Source of the DNA: Bacteroides sp.
GTDB lineage: Bacteria; Bacteroidota; Bacteroidia; Bacteroidales; Muribaculaceae
Direction of reading: 5' to 3'
Assembly: GCA_014802015.1 (NCBI GenBank)
Contig: JAAVDB010000042.1
Location: 1-60,461, forward strand
DNA length: 60,461 nt
Made by a program: the position numbers and the translations under genes. Positions 1 to 8,659 of this stretch are shown here, piece by piece. Within the stretch, counting starts at the first letter, position 1. Each line of letters starts with the position of its first letter. The notes beneath the pieces are model-generated. The model had not been told where the DNA came from. It made no database searches and was given only the letters and a program-made list of their open reading frames with translations.

Positions 1-1
1 C

Positions 2-181
2 GTTCCAACCGCTATCGCACGGTTTCCGAAAGATATTTTGCCTGTACCTAAGCCGTGGATTGAGCGCAATTACCCCCTTGTCCAGTTCTCGGAAATGCCC
101 TACGGCGGACATTTCACCGCCATGGAAGCTCCAGAACCATTCACTGAAGCACTGATAAGTTTTATTGGCAAAATATATTGA
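2..181 (+). CDS. Alpha/beta hydrolase, epoxide hydrolase-like, C-terminal fragment
   Basis: The gene enters from the left edge; only its last 59 codons and a TGA stop are present. The segment contains GGHFTAMEAPEPF, which matches the catalytic-histidine loop near the end of epoxide-hydrolase-type alpha/beta hydrolases (GGHF followed by an acidic, proline-containing helix). The last residues (ALISFIGKIY) fit the closing helix of that fold. Such enzymes hydrolyse epoxides or related esters in the cytosol. The nucleophile and oxyanion regions lie outside the window, so the substrate cannot be inferred, and a haloalkane-dehalogenase relative is possible. Confidence 0.6.
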   Translation, partial: VPTAIARFPKDILPVPKPWIERNYPLVQFSEMPYGGHFTAMEAPEPFTEALISFIGKIY

Positions 182-434
182 AAGCACGCTACAAATGTGT
201 CAGCTCGCATAGTTTTCGTTTGCAGGCAAGTTTTCAGATGATAAGGCAATGACGCGAAAAGACTTTGAAGAGAAGCCACAGGCGCAATCTCAAAGGCTTA
301 TGGCGTTATTGCTGTCATAGGCGTAGCCGTCTATGTTGCCAATGATAGACGGTATAACATACTCGGTGTAGGGGGCATGGAGTATGTTGGCCGACTCAGT
401 TTTCAAAGATAGCACTTCCCAATATTCATATCAC

Positions 435-477
435 GCGGTTTTGCTGAGTGTGCGAGGCAAAACCGCCCCGATTTTTT
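435..477 (+). terminator. Intrinsic terminator-like hairpin with an overlapping second hairpin
   Basis: A perfect 10-bp stem, GCGGTTTTGC (435-444) with GCAAAACCGC (457-466), is followed by CCCGA and six T (472-477), as in an intrinsic terminator for plus-strand transcription. The right arm can instead pair downstream: 461-471 with 479-489 (one G-U pair), so two mutually exclusive hairpins share 461-466. It may end the decayed plus-strand transcript or the hydrolase mRNA. Confidence 0.55.
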
Positions 478-738
478 GTCGGAGCGGTTGATGTGAGATT
501 GTGGATTGTATAACCATTACATGACAGTCCATAACGTCTGATGCCATTCCAAAAGCCGGATAATGGGTGAAATACGGATGGCTGTTGCCTTCTTCATCGG
601 AAGCCGGACTTGACCGTCACTACATTGTTTTGTTCCCACCATTCATCTACGTGATATAACGACCGGATCAGTAATTTCTCCCGTCTTTGTTATGTGAGCT
701 GCATCAACAATCTTGTTTGTCTTGATGTAGCTGGGCTT

Positions 739-880
739 CCAGTGTACAACTCGGATGTACACTGGAAAAAAGCCATCTGACCGGGCCTTTCTCACGACTG
801 CCGAGAATTAGTGTCGTACTCACCACTATACGCACGCTGTATGCACCCCTGCCAAATGTGTACAACATTCTGTACACATT
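739..880. repeat. Two GTGTACA-AC-N4/5-TGTACAC dyads about 115 bp apart
   Basis: The first dyad pairs CCAGTGTACA (739-748) with TGTACACTGG (756-765), and the stem extends two more bases outward. The second pairs AATGTGTACA (855-864) with TGTACACATT (871-880). Both share GTGTACAAC at the start of a 6-7 nt spacer. A further half-site, TGTACACA, follows at 891-898. The arrangement resembles operator or recombinase sites rather than terminators, since no T-run follows either dyad on a plausible strand. Confidence 0.6.
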
Positions 881-939
881 TTCGCGCATTTGTACACACA
901 AAGTGACGCCAAATGAACGAACCCCCTAAGAATACCAAA

Positions 940-975
940 GGCTGTAACGGCCCTTTATGTCAGAGCGTTACAGCC
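940..975 (-). terminator. Terminator hairpin of ppdK
   Basis: GGCTGTAACG (940-949) pairs perfectly with CGTTACAGCC (966-975), 28 bp beyond the ppdK stop codon on the minus strand. The T-tract is short (CTTTGGT), so termination may be moderate. Confidence 0.7.
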
Positions 976-1003
976 TAAGTATCGGTAAATGTTAGACTAA
1001 GTC

Positions 1004-3718
1004 TTAATCTTCAATGGCAGCCTGCGCCGCAGCTACGCGGGCGATGGGCACGCGGAAAGGTGAGCATGATACGTAGTTCATGCCGAGTTTTGCACAGAAC
1101 TTAACCGATGAGGGTTCGCCTCCGTGCTCGCCACAAATGCCGACCTTGAGATCGGGGTTGGTGGCGCGTCCTTTCTCTACTCCCATCTTCACGAGCTGAC
1201 CTACACCTTCCTGATCAAGGACTTCGAAGGGATCGGTCTTGATGATACCGTGCTCTTTGTAGAACTTGAGGAACTTGGGTGCGTCATCGCGTGAGAATCC
1301 GAAGGTCATCTGAGTGAGGTCATTGGTACCGAACGAGAAGAATTCGGCAACCTCTGCGATCTGGTTGGCGCAGAGAGCTGCACGGGGTACCTCAATCATT
1401 GTACCTACCTTATATGCTACATTCTGACCCTGCTCTTCAAATACCTTGGTCGCAGTAGCGTGGATGATATTTGCCTGATTCTCGATCTCTTTGAGTGAGC
1501 CTACGAGAGGTATCATAATCTCGGGATGTACATCAATACCACGAGCCTTGACAGCAAGTGCGGCCTCGATGATGGCGCGAGCCTGCATCTCAGTGATTTC
1601 GGGGTAAGTGATGCCAAGACGGCAACCACGGTGGCCGAGCATAGGATTGAATTCTTCAAGAGAATCTACTTTTGCCTTTACCTCTTCGAGTGTGATACCC
1701 ATCTCTTCGGCAAGTTCTTTCTGAGTTGCAGTCTGATGAGGTACAAACTCGTGCAGCGGGGGATCGAGAAGGCGGATCGTCACGCCGAATCCATCCATAG
1801 CCTCGAAGATACCCTCGAAGTCTCCGCGCTGCATGGGAAGGAGCTTTGCGAGTGCATGACGACGGCCCTCAACATCGCTTGCGAGAATCATCTCACGTAC
1901 GGCCTTGATACGGTCACCTTCGAAGAACATGTGCTCGGTACGGCAGAGACCGATACCCTGTGCTCCGAATGCTCGTGCCTGCTTGGCGTCGCGAGGAGTA
2001 TCTGCGTTGGTTCGAACGAGAGTTTTGGTATACTTTGCAGCAAAGTTCATTACCTGACCGAAGTCACCACCAAGTTCGGGCATAACGGTGGGAACCTGAC
2101 CGTCATAAACCTCACCGGTAGAACCGTTGAGAGAAATCCAGTCACCTTCGTTATATACTTTACCGCCCATCTCGACTGTCTTGGCCTTGTAATCAACACG
2201 TATTTCACCGGCACCTGACACGCAGCACTTACCCATACCACGTGCCACTACAGCAGCGTGAGATGTCATACCGCCACGCATGGTAAGGATACCCTGAGCG
2301 ACTGCCATACCACGAAGGTCCTCGGGAGAAGTCTCGATACGTACGAGAACGACTTTACGCTTCTTCTCTGACCAAGCCTCGGCATCCTCAGCTGAGAATA
2401 CAACCTGACCGGTTGCCGCTCCGGGTGATGCGGGAAGGCCCTTAGCCATCACATTTGCACGCTTGAGGGCAGCCTTGTCAAATACGGGGTGGAGGAGCTC
2501 GTCAAGTTTCTGGGGTTCCATGCGCATGAGAACGGTCTTCTCGTCGATCTCACCTTCGCGGAAGAGATCCATAGCGATCTTGACCATAGCAGCACCTGTG
2601 CGCTTGCCATTACGGGTCTGGAGCATCCAGAGCTTACCGTCCTGGATAGTGAACTCCATATCCTGCATATCCTTGTAGTAATCCTCAAGTTTGTGAGCGA
2701 TTGCGATAAGTTCGGCGGCACATACAGGCATTGATTCCTCAAGAGAGGGATATTTATTCTTGCGCTCATCCTCGCTGATGCCCTGAAGAGCAGCCCAGCG
2801 ACGTGAGCCTTCGATGGTGATCTGCTGAGGTGTGCGGATACCGGCTACGACATCCTCGCCCTGAGCGTTGATCAGATACTCACCATTAAAGATATTCTCG
2901 CCTGTAGCAGCGTCGCGGCTGAATGCAACACCTGTAGCAGAGTTTTCGCCCATGTTACCGTAAACCATAGCCTGTACGTTAACGGCAGTACCCCATTCTT
3001 CAGGGATCTGGTTCATGCGACGGTAGATGATAGCACGCTCGTTCATCCAGCTGTCAAATACGGCACAGATGCCACCCCAGAGCTGTTCCCATGCACTGTC
3101 GGGGAAGTCCTTGCCGGTAAATTCCTTAACAGCTGCCTTGAACTGTTTAACGAGTTCCTTGAGGTCCTCGACATCAAGTTCTGTATCAAGTTTAACACCC
3201 TTGGCCTCCTTCATCTTATCCATGATTTCCTCAAACGGATCGATGTCGGTCTTTGATTTGGGCTTCATGCCAAGCACCACGTCGCCATACATCTGTACGA
3301 AACGACGATAGCTATCCCATGCGAAACGGGGATTGCCGCTCTTCTCAGCAAGAGATGCTACAGTTGCATCGTTCATACCGAGATTAAGCACTGTATCCAT
3401 CATGCCGGGCATAGAAGCACGGGCACCGGAGCGAACTGATACAAGGAGGGGATTAGCGGGGTCATTAAACTTCTTACCTGTGAGCTGCTCAACATGAGCG
3501 ATAGCAGTCTCCACGTCCTTGGTGAGGCGCTTGACCACTTCGTCACGACCATACTGAGTGTATTCTGTACATACTTCGGTGGTGATGGTGAAACCAGGAG
3601 GTACAGGCATACCAAGCAGGTTCATCTCGGCAAGGTTGGCACCCTTACCGCCAAGGAGATTACGCATTGAGGCATTACCCTCGGCTTTTCCATCTCCAAA
3701 TGTATAAACTCTTTTCAT
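1004..3718 (-). CDS. ppdK: Pyruvate, phosphate dikinase
   Basis: This cytosolic enzyme interconverts pyruvate + ATP + Pi with PEP + AMP + PPi, and in anaerobes works in both glycolysis and gluconeogenesis. The 904 residues match the family length. An N-terminal ATP-grasp part opens with GGKGANLAEM and MPVPPGFTIT and holds SVRSGARASMPGMMDTVLN. A central swivelling domain has the phosphohistidine motif GGMTSHAAVVARGMG at about residue 480. The C-terminal PEP/pyruvate barrel ends with GICGEHGG and the conserved catalytic Cys region (SSVKFCAKLGMNYVSCSP). The ATG at 3718 lies about 75 bp downstream of a good promoter and matches the family start (MKRVYTFGDGKAEG). It appears monocistronic, with its own promoter and terminator. 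Confidence 0.98.
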   Translation of the reverse strand: MKRVYTFGDGKAEGNASMRNLLGGKGANLAEMNLLGMPVPPGFTITTEVCTEYTQYGRDEVVKRLTKDVETAIAHVEQLTGKKFNDPANPLLVSVRSGARASMPGMMDTVLNLGMNDATVASLAEKSGNPRFAWDSYRRFVQMYGDVVLGMKPKSKTDIDPFEEIMDKMKEAKGVKLDTELDVEDLKELVKQFKAAVKEFTGKDFPDSAWEQLWGGICAVFDSWMNERAIIYRRMNQIPEEWGTAVNVQAMVYGNMGENSATGVAFSRDAATGENIFNGEYLINAQGEDVVAGIRTPQQITIEGSRRWAALQGISEDERKNKYPSLEESMPVCAAELIAIAHKLEDYYKDMQDMEFTIQDGKLWMLQTRNGKRTGAAMVKIAMDLFREGEIDEKTVLMRMEPQKLDELLHPVFDKAALKRANVMAKGLPASPGAATGQVVFSAEDAEAWSEKKRKVVLVRIETSPEDLRGMAVAQGILTMRGGMTSHAAVVARGMGKCCVSGAGEIRVDYKAKTVEMGGKVYNEGDWISLNGSTGEVYDGQVPTVMPELGGDFGQVMNFAAKYTKTLVRTNADTPRDAKQARAFGAQGIGLCRTEHMFFEGDRIKAVREMILASDVEGRRHALAKLLPMQRGDFEGIFEAMDGFGVTIRLLDPPLHEFVPHQTATQKELAEEMGITLEEVKAKVDSLEEFNPMLGHRGCRLGITYPEITEMQARAIIEAALAVKARGIDVHPEIMIPLVGSLKEIENQANIIHATATKVFEEQGQNVAYKVGTMIEVPRAALCANQIAEVAEFFSFGTNDLTQMTFGFSRDDAPKFLKFYKEHGIIKTDPFEVLDQEGVGQLVKMGVEKGRATNPDLKVGICGEHGGEPSSVKFCAKLGMNYVSCSPFRVPIARVAAAQAAIED

Positions 3719-3800
3719 TTTGGTGGTTAGATAATTTATTAGGAATTGATATTATATTTCTATGACAAGTATTGTCGGCAAGTTTTTTGGTTTAGTATCG

Positions 3801-3830
3801 CAAAGTTAATATTTTTTTACCACATACCAA
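3801..3830 (-). promoter_or_regulatory. ppdK promoter
   Basis: Read on the minus strand: TTG, 19-nt spacer, TAACTTTG, matching the Bacteroidetes -33/-7 consensus. Transcription should start near 3795, giving a leader of about 75 nt that includes a small dyad GACAA-GTA-TTGTC (764-776 of the 3700s). Confidence 0.7.
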
Positions 3831-3872
3831 GTATTTGGCCCTGTTTTGCTGTATTTATAGTTCCTTTTTCAA

Positions 3873-4739
3873 TTATTCGGACTCCCGGTCAGCGGTATGG
3901 TATTGTACGAGACCATGAATAGGAGCCGATGTAACCATACCTAAATGGCCACCATAACGTCCGAGAGCACGTGTGATATAATCCTTGAAATTCAATGCTA
4001 TCGAACCGACAAAGTGGACCGGTAGCCGGTCAAATCCATCATAATGCAACAGATTATGGCTCACGTAGCGACAGAACTCGTTATAAAGAAATTCTTCAAC
4101 TTCAGGATAACGGACGGCACGAGAAGCGATAAAAGGAGCGAACGATGCGAGAAATCTATTGGCACCCGGCTGACGATAAACCCTTGTTATGATGTCGCCG
4201 ACTGCAAGGTTGAACTCTGCGTCAAATTCTTCCCGTAAAGTTTGAGGAAATCGGCCCTTGAAAAGTTGACCGATAAAAAGCCGACCAATTACCGCACCAC
4301 TACCTTCGTCACCGAGTATATATCCGAGAGGGGAGACATTATCAACGACATTTCGGCCATCATATAAGCAGGAATTGGACCCTGTGCCGAGTATACCTAC
4401 AATTCCCGAATTATCGCCACATACCGCACGTGCTGCGCCCAGCATATCGGAGTGGACATTGATCCGAGCGTTCGGGAAAATAGATTGTAATTCCATGACA
4501 ACTCTATCACAAGCTTCGCTGGTGGCGCATCCTGCACCATAGTAATATATGAAACTTACGTCAGACGAAACATCTGCTAATGATGCAACCGCACCCACAA
4601 GTGATGAAAGATCGCCATCACAACCGGACATAGCGTTATATCCATTAGGGATCTCAACAATTTCTGAGCGTTCGGATCGTGAGTCGATAACAGCCGCGGC
4701 TATCTTTGTGCTCCCGCTATCAAATACTATCTTAATCAT
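3873..4739 (-). CDS. murK: BadF/BcrA-type amino-sugar kinase, probable MurNAc kinase
   Basis: A 288-residue ASKHA-fold sugar kinase. The phosphate-1 loop is FDSGSTK at residues 5-11, the phosphate-2 region includes LGTGSNSCLYDG, and DEGSGAVIGR follows; these are hallmarks of the N-acetylglucosamine/N-acetylmuramate kinases of the BadF/BcrA/D family. It would phosphorylate an imported amino sugar in the cytosol with ATP. It is the last gene of the salvage operon, overlapping the namZ stop by 8 bp. In Tannerella forsythia a MurNAc kinase of this type sits beside the MurNAc permease, so MurNAc is the favoured substrate by context. GlcNAc or a broad specificity cannot be excluded from sequence. 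Confidence 0.8.
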   Translation of the reverse strand: MIKIVFDSGSTKIAAAVIDSRSERSEIVEIPNGYNAMSGCDGDLSSLVGAVASLADVSSDVSFIYYYGAGCATSEACDRVVMELQSIFPNARINVHSDMLGAARAVCGDNSGIVGILGTGSNSCLYDGRNVVDNVSPLGYILGDEGSGAVIGRLFIGQLFKGRFPQTLREEFDAEFNLAVGDIITRVYRQPGANRFLASFAPFIASRAVRYPEVEEFLYNEFCRYVSHNLLHYDGFDRLPVHFVGSIALNFKDYITRALGRYGGHLGMVTSAPIHGLVQYHTADRESE

Positions 4740-6021
4740 ATAGATAATATTTCGAAGTTTCAGCCTTAAATTCCTTTGCCTCGTTCATCCAGAGATCATA
4801 TATGTCATCGACCATATACGAACGTGTAAACTGCTGTCGAATCTTGGCAGAACCACACACCATATCAAACATCTTTAATACAGACTGCGTACCCGAAGCA
4901 AATGCTTTATGGGTAGGGTAGAGCGATGCGAGTTCCTGCATTATATAAAACTGGACAAGTGACAGAGGCGTAGCGGCCCAATCCTGAGCATAAATCTGAA
5001 CTCCACCAAGCTTCTCGCCTTTATACATCGCATAATAAGGTTTGTAATACATCGGTCGAAACTCTATCCCGTCCAATGACAGAGCATTCAGGCGGTCGGC
5101 GAGTTTCTGTGCGTCAATCCATGGAGCACCGGTAAGGCTGAACGGCAATGTGTAACCTACACCTATCGATACATAATTAAGCTCACCCATAATTCCTGTC
5201 GCGGGATACATGAGCGCAGCCTCGGGGGTAGGGATATGAGGCGAGGGGAGTACCCATGGCATACCCGTCTCGGCAAACGTCATGTCGCGATGCCACCCTT
5301 CCATAGGAATTACCGTAAGGCGTACTTTCTTACCCGCAGCCGCGACAATGCCTTTCTCATTAAGATATGTAGCAAGTTCACCCGGAGTCAGACCATATAT
5401 ATAAGGTATTGGAAACTGTCCTACGAATGACTCCCGACCCCTCTCTACAAGATTTCCTTCCACGCGCTCTCCCCCCAACGGATCAGGACGATCAAGCACC
5501 ATGAAATCCTTACCGTCACGTGCGGCTGCCTCCATGGCAAGTCCCATAGTGGATATAAATGTATAACTACGGCAACCTATATCCTGTATGTCATATACAA
5601 GGACATCTATATCTTTGAGCATTTCAGGCGTGGGCTTACGTGTACGACCATGCAGGGAGTAGACAGGAACACCGGTTTTCCGATCCACCTCGTTCATAAC
5701 AGTTTCGCCCGCTGTATAATCACCTCTCACGCCATGTTCGGGAGCGAATAGAGCTGTGAGATTCACGTTTTCGGCCTCAGCGAGTATATCAATAGTCGAA
5801 CGCAAATTGTTGTCAATACCGGTAGGATTTGTTATCAGGCCCACACGTTTACCCGATAATGCAGCAAATCCGGATGCGCGAAGCACTTCGATACCGGGTT
5901 TCACGGTTACGGTTTCCGCGTCCGAATCGGCGGAAGAGACGGCGGTGTTTGCCTCAGGCGGGCAACAAGAAGAGGCCGAAAGTATTGTTGATAATCCGAA
6001 TATGAGAGTTAAAAGTTTCAT
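4732..6021 (-). CDS. namZ: NamZ, exo-beta-N-acetylmuramidase (DUF1343, GH171)
   Basis: 429 residues of the DUF1343 family, whose characterised members (NamZ, GH171) remove terminal MurNAc from the non-reducing end of peptidoglycan fragments. Family signatures are VGLITNPTGID, ALFAPEHGVRGDYTAGE, VPVYSLHGRTRKPT, VLVYDIQDIGCRSYT and GLTPGELATYLNE. The N-terminus (MKLLTLIFGLSTILSASSC) is a signal peptide with a lipobox-like ASSC, so an outer-membrane or periplasmic lipoprotein is likely. It lies 18 bp after the permease gene and overlaps the kinase gene, coupling MurNAc release to import and phosphorylation. Confidence 0.92.
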   Translation of the reverse strand: MKLLTLIFGLSTILSASSCCPPEANTAVSSADSDAETVTVKPGIEVLRASGFAALSGKRVGLITNPTGIDNNLRSTIDILAEAENVNLTALFAPEHGVRGDYTAGETVMNEVDRKTGVPVYSLHGRTRKPTPEMLKDIDVLVYDIQDIGCRSYTFISTMGLAMEAAARDGKDFMVLDRPDPLGGERVEGNLVERGRESFVGQFPIPYIYGLTPGELATYLNEKGIVAAAGKKVRLTVIPMEGWHRDMTFAETGMPWVLPSPHIPTPEAALMYPATGIMGELNYVSIGVGYTLPFSLTGAPWIDAQKLADRLNALSLDGIEFRPMYYKPYYAMYKGEKLGGVQIYAQDWAATPLSLVQFYIMQELASLYPTHKAFASGTQSVLKMFDMVCGSAKIRQQFTRSYMVDDIYDLWMNEAKEFKAETSKYYLYD

Positions 6022-6039
6022 ACGTATTAAGAAATTTTA

Positions 6040-7335
6040 TCAATGTTTACGTCCGAAAGCCGGCGATATTCTTAGTGTATAAGTTACTGCAATCGTGGCC
6101 ACACAGCAAATCATAGTCCAAATAAAGAAATTCTGATAGCCGATGGTTTCCTGAATCCATCCGGCCGCCATGCCCGGCAGCATCATACCAAGCGCCATGA
6201 AACCGGTGCATATACTGTAATGAGCGGTAGCATATTCACCTTCTGAAAAATAAATCAGATATAACATATATGCTGTAAAACCGAACCCATATCCGAATTG
6301 TTCAATGAAGACACACACATTAATCGTCAACAGTCCGGGATCAACTGCATAGCTAAGATATAGAAATGTGAGACATGTGAGTGACATACTCCATGCCATC
6401 GGTTTGAGCCAGAATTTAAGACCTTGACGAGCGGCTACAAGTCCGCCTATAATGCCTCCGAGCGTAAGACCGATAATACCTACTGTCCCGTATACGATAC
6501 CCACCTCTGATGTGGAAAGGCCGAGTCCTCCGGCTGAGACAGGATCGAGTAGAAATGGATTTATGAGTTTTACCAGCTGTGCCTCCGGCAGGCGATAAAG
6601 CAGCATAAACAGTATGGCAATACCAACCTGTTTTTTCTTGAAAAAAGCGACAAAAACGCGAATAAATTCTCTCAGAACATCCTTAATATCCACCTTCGTT
6701 TTATCCTCGGTTGTCTTCTCGACTTTAGGCAGAGACCACGAATGATACAGTGCGAATACAAGAAATAGCGCCGAGAGGATAAAGAATACGACGCTCCATG
6801 CGAATGGCACGTTTCCGGTGTTCGTCTCAAGGCAACCGGCTATCACAACCAATGCTCCCTGTCCAGCCACTGACGCTATACGATACGCGGTGGAGCGAAT
6901 ACCTACATAAAACGACTGTTCGTGCGGGTTGAGAGCCAGCATATAATATCCGTCAGCCGCAATGTCATGCGTAGCTGAGACAAATGCCACGAGCCAGAAT
7001 ACAGCAAGTGTCAGGCTGAAAAAGGATGCAACGGGAAGCGCGAACGCTATACCGGCAAAAGCTATGGCTACGAGCCACTGCATAACAATCACCCAACGTC
7101 TTTTGGTCGAGAAAATATCTACAATCGGGCTCCAGAACGGCTTTATGACCCAAGGCAGATATAGCCAACCTGTGTACAGAGCGATGTCGGTATTGGATAT
7201 GCCAAGCCGCTTATACATGATGACCGATATTGTCATCACGGCTATGTAGGGTAGACCTTGGGCGAAATACAGGGTCGGAACCCATGCCCACGGTGAACGA
7301 GAAGAACCGTTATGTTTACAGACTGTCTTATCCAT
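6040..7335 (-). CDS. AmpG-like MFS permease, probable MurNAc/muropeptide importer
   Basis: A major facilitator protein of about 431 residues with 12 predicted hydrophobic spans. It has AmpG-family features: WVPTLYFAQGLPY at the start of helix 1, LYTGWLYLPWVIKPFWSPIVD, and HDIAADGYY after helix 4. Bacteroidales AmpG relatives such as T. forsythia MurT import MurNAc or anhydro-muropeptides across the inner membrane. The longer frame to 7410 would overlap the upstream gene by 74 bp. The ATG at 7335 (MDKTVCKHNG) begins one base after the upstream stop and is preferred. Neighbours NamZ and the sugar kinase support a MurNAc-type cargo. Confidence 0.88.
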   Translation of the reverse strand: MDKTVCKHNGSSRSPWAWVPTLYFAQGLPYIAVMTISVIMYKRLGISNTDIALYTGWLYLPWVIKPFWSPIVDIFSTKRRWVIVMQWLVAIAFAGIAFALPVASFFSLTLAVFWLVAFVSATHDIAADGYYMLALNPHEQSFYVGIRSTAYRIASVAGQGALVVIAGCLETNTGNVPFAWSVVFFILSALFLVFALYHSWSLPKVEKTTEDKTKVDIKDVLREFIRVFVAFFKKKQVGIAILFMLLYRLPEAQLVKLINPFLLDPVSAGGLGLSTSEVGIVYGTVGIIGLTLGGIIGGLVAARQGLKFWLKPMAWSMSLTCLTFLYLSYAVDPGLLTINVCVFIEQFGYGFGFTAYMLYLIYFSEGEYATAHYSICTGFMALGMMLPGMAAGWIQETIGYQNFFIWTMICCVATIAVTYTLRISPAFGRKH

Positions 7336-7336
7336 T

Positions 7337-8659
7337 CTAATACAATTTATCAATTGATGCGCCGGGGTAATAATGGCGTAATATCTCGTCGTATGTGTAT
7401 CCACGTTCACCCATCACGGCTGCGCCGATCTGACATAGGCCTACACCATGACCCCATCCCGCACCGCGTAATGTAAACAAATTTGGGATAGTATCACCCG
7501 GAGCTATATGACGTTCGACTGTAAATGCAGAACTCAACAGATGTGATTCAGATAACGTGCGCCTTATCATTAACTCCTTGCCGATTACAGACTCACCTTT
7601 CGTCCCTGTTATTTTCAGACGGATGATGCGACCTGAAGAGCCTCGCTCCAACGGTTCGAGTGAGATGATGTCACCAAGTTCCAATCCACTACGCTCGCGG
7701 ATAAGAGAAGAGAGTCGTTCTTGTGTATAATGTTCTGTCCAACGATAGAAGTCACGCCGTTCGAGATCATAGCGATTTAGAACCTGTGATAAGATGCGGT
7801 CATCAGAAGTATTGCAGAATGCGGGAGGATTGCCTTCAATCCATTTCTCTGCTTCTGATTCAATAGACAGATCAGGAAACACTCCTGAATCGACATTATC
7901 ACGACGAGGAGCAAGATAAGGATGATCGATGTCATCCCAGCATGATTCAAACCGTTCGAATATCCCGCCACAGCATTTGGAGAACCGGGCATCACACAGT
8001 TTGCCATCATACATAAGCACCCGGCCTTTGGTATCAGCTACCGCTCCGGCTGCAACAGGGCTCGACACTCTGGCTATCCCCTGATAGCGCTGGCAGTGAT
8101 CATCAGCACATACATCAAACAGGGCATGATCCTCACGATCCCACCATTTTATGATTTCTCCCGGATATTTTTCATGAGGTTTGTTGTATGATTTCTTTAC
8201 TGTCATGGAGCGGTTTTGCATCTGTTTGAGCAACCAGGAACGAGATATTACAGCGTGGGCCCGTAACAATTGCAGCGATGACGTAGCAGCCATCTCGCTA
8301 GATATTACCGAGACGAGATAATCCTCGACCTTAACATCATTTATGGCAATGATTTTACCATCATCCACTACTAATCGTAACGCGCCTCGGAATCGTTGAT
8401 TTTCCTTACGTTGCCAATGGAAATCTACGCCGATAGTTACCCCTTCCAGCTCAAACGAATCTCCGTCATAAGTCGTAGGCTCAAATAGGAGAGAGGTATA
8501 TTTACTACCGTTCCAATCAAATGACAGTCCCGAATCTGACAACGTCGCCGTGTGTCGACCTGTGACTACGCTGTCAGACTGTGTGGAGAAAATACCTGTC
8601 AGATCAAAGGTGATTGATTTGCCGGAAAGTATTCCGACTGATACGTATGGCTCATTCAT
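7337..8659 (-). CDS. SpoIID/LytB domain protein
   Basis: 440 residues. A non-family N-terminal part (about 1-85) is followed by the SpoIID core: FRGALRLVVDDG, INDVKVEDYLVSVISSEM and LLRAHAVISRSWLLKQM. The C-terminal block GAGWGHGVGLCQIGAAVMGERGYTYDEILRHYYPGA is complete, including the conserved catalytic-site glutamate in SSEM. SpoIID enzymes cleave denuded glycan strands between MurNAc and GlcNAc or stimulate amidases. No signal peptide is evident at this start, which is odd for a wall enzyme and may mean cytoplasmic action on imported fragments or non-classical export. It overlaps the DUF4922 gene by 4 bp. Confidence 0.88.
   Translation of the reverse strand: MNEPYVSVGILSGKSITFDLTGIFSTQSDSVVTGRHTATLSDSGLSFDWNGSKYTSLLFEPTTYDGDSFELEGVTIGVDFHWQRKENQRFRGALRLVVDDGKIIAINDVKVEDYLVSVISSEMAATSSLQLLRAHAVISRSWLLKQMQNRSMTVKKSYNKPHEKYPGEIIKWWDREDHALFDVCADDHCQRYQGIARVSSPVAAGAVADTKGRVLMYDGKLCDARFSKCCGGIFERFESCWDDIDHPYLAPRRDNVDSGVFPDLSIESEAEKWIEGNPPAFCNTSDDRILSQVLNRYDLERRDFYRWTEHYTQERLSSLIRERSGLELGDIISLEPLERGSSGRIIRLKITGTKGESVIGKELMIRRTLSESHLLSSAFTVERHIAPGDTIPNLFTLRGAGWGHGVGLCQIGAAVMGERGYTYDEILRHYYPGASIDKLY

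Larger units (their letters stand above)
182..1003. other. 822-bp stretch without an intact gene; apparent decayed coding DNA
   Basis: No convincing intact gene is seen. On the plus strand an ATG at 249 opens a short frame (MTRKDFEE...), and a different frame stays open to a TAG at 410-412 (REATGAISKAYGVIAVIG...), as if one frameshift separated them. On the minus strand, frames covering about 598-431 (DEEGNSHPYFTHYPAFGM...), about 660-600 (YHVDEWWEQNNVVTVKSG) and about 765-665 (WKPSYIKTNKIVDAAHIT) look protein-like but are split by frameshifts. The stretch also holds a terminator-like hairpin near 435-477 and TGTACA inverted repeats at 739-880. A relic of a gene or mobile element is the simplest reading; no family was recognised. 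Confidence 0.4.

Noticed and set aside
704-901. 65-residue minus-strand ORF with TGTACA dyads inside
   Set aside because: Its composition is random-looking, it has no promoter or homology feel, and it is crossed by inverted repeats.
1526-2218. 230-residue plus-strand ORF
   Set aside because: It lies entirely antisense to the conserved ppdK gene and has shadow-frame composition.
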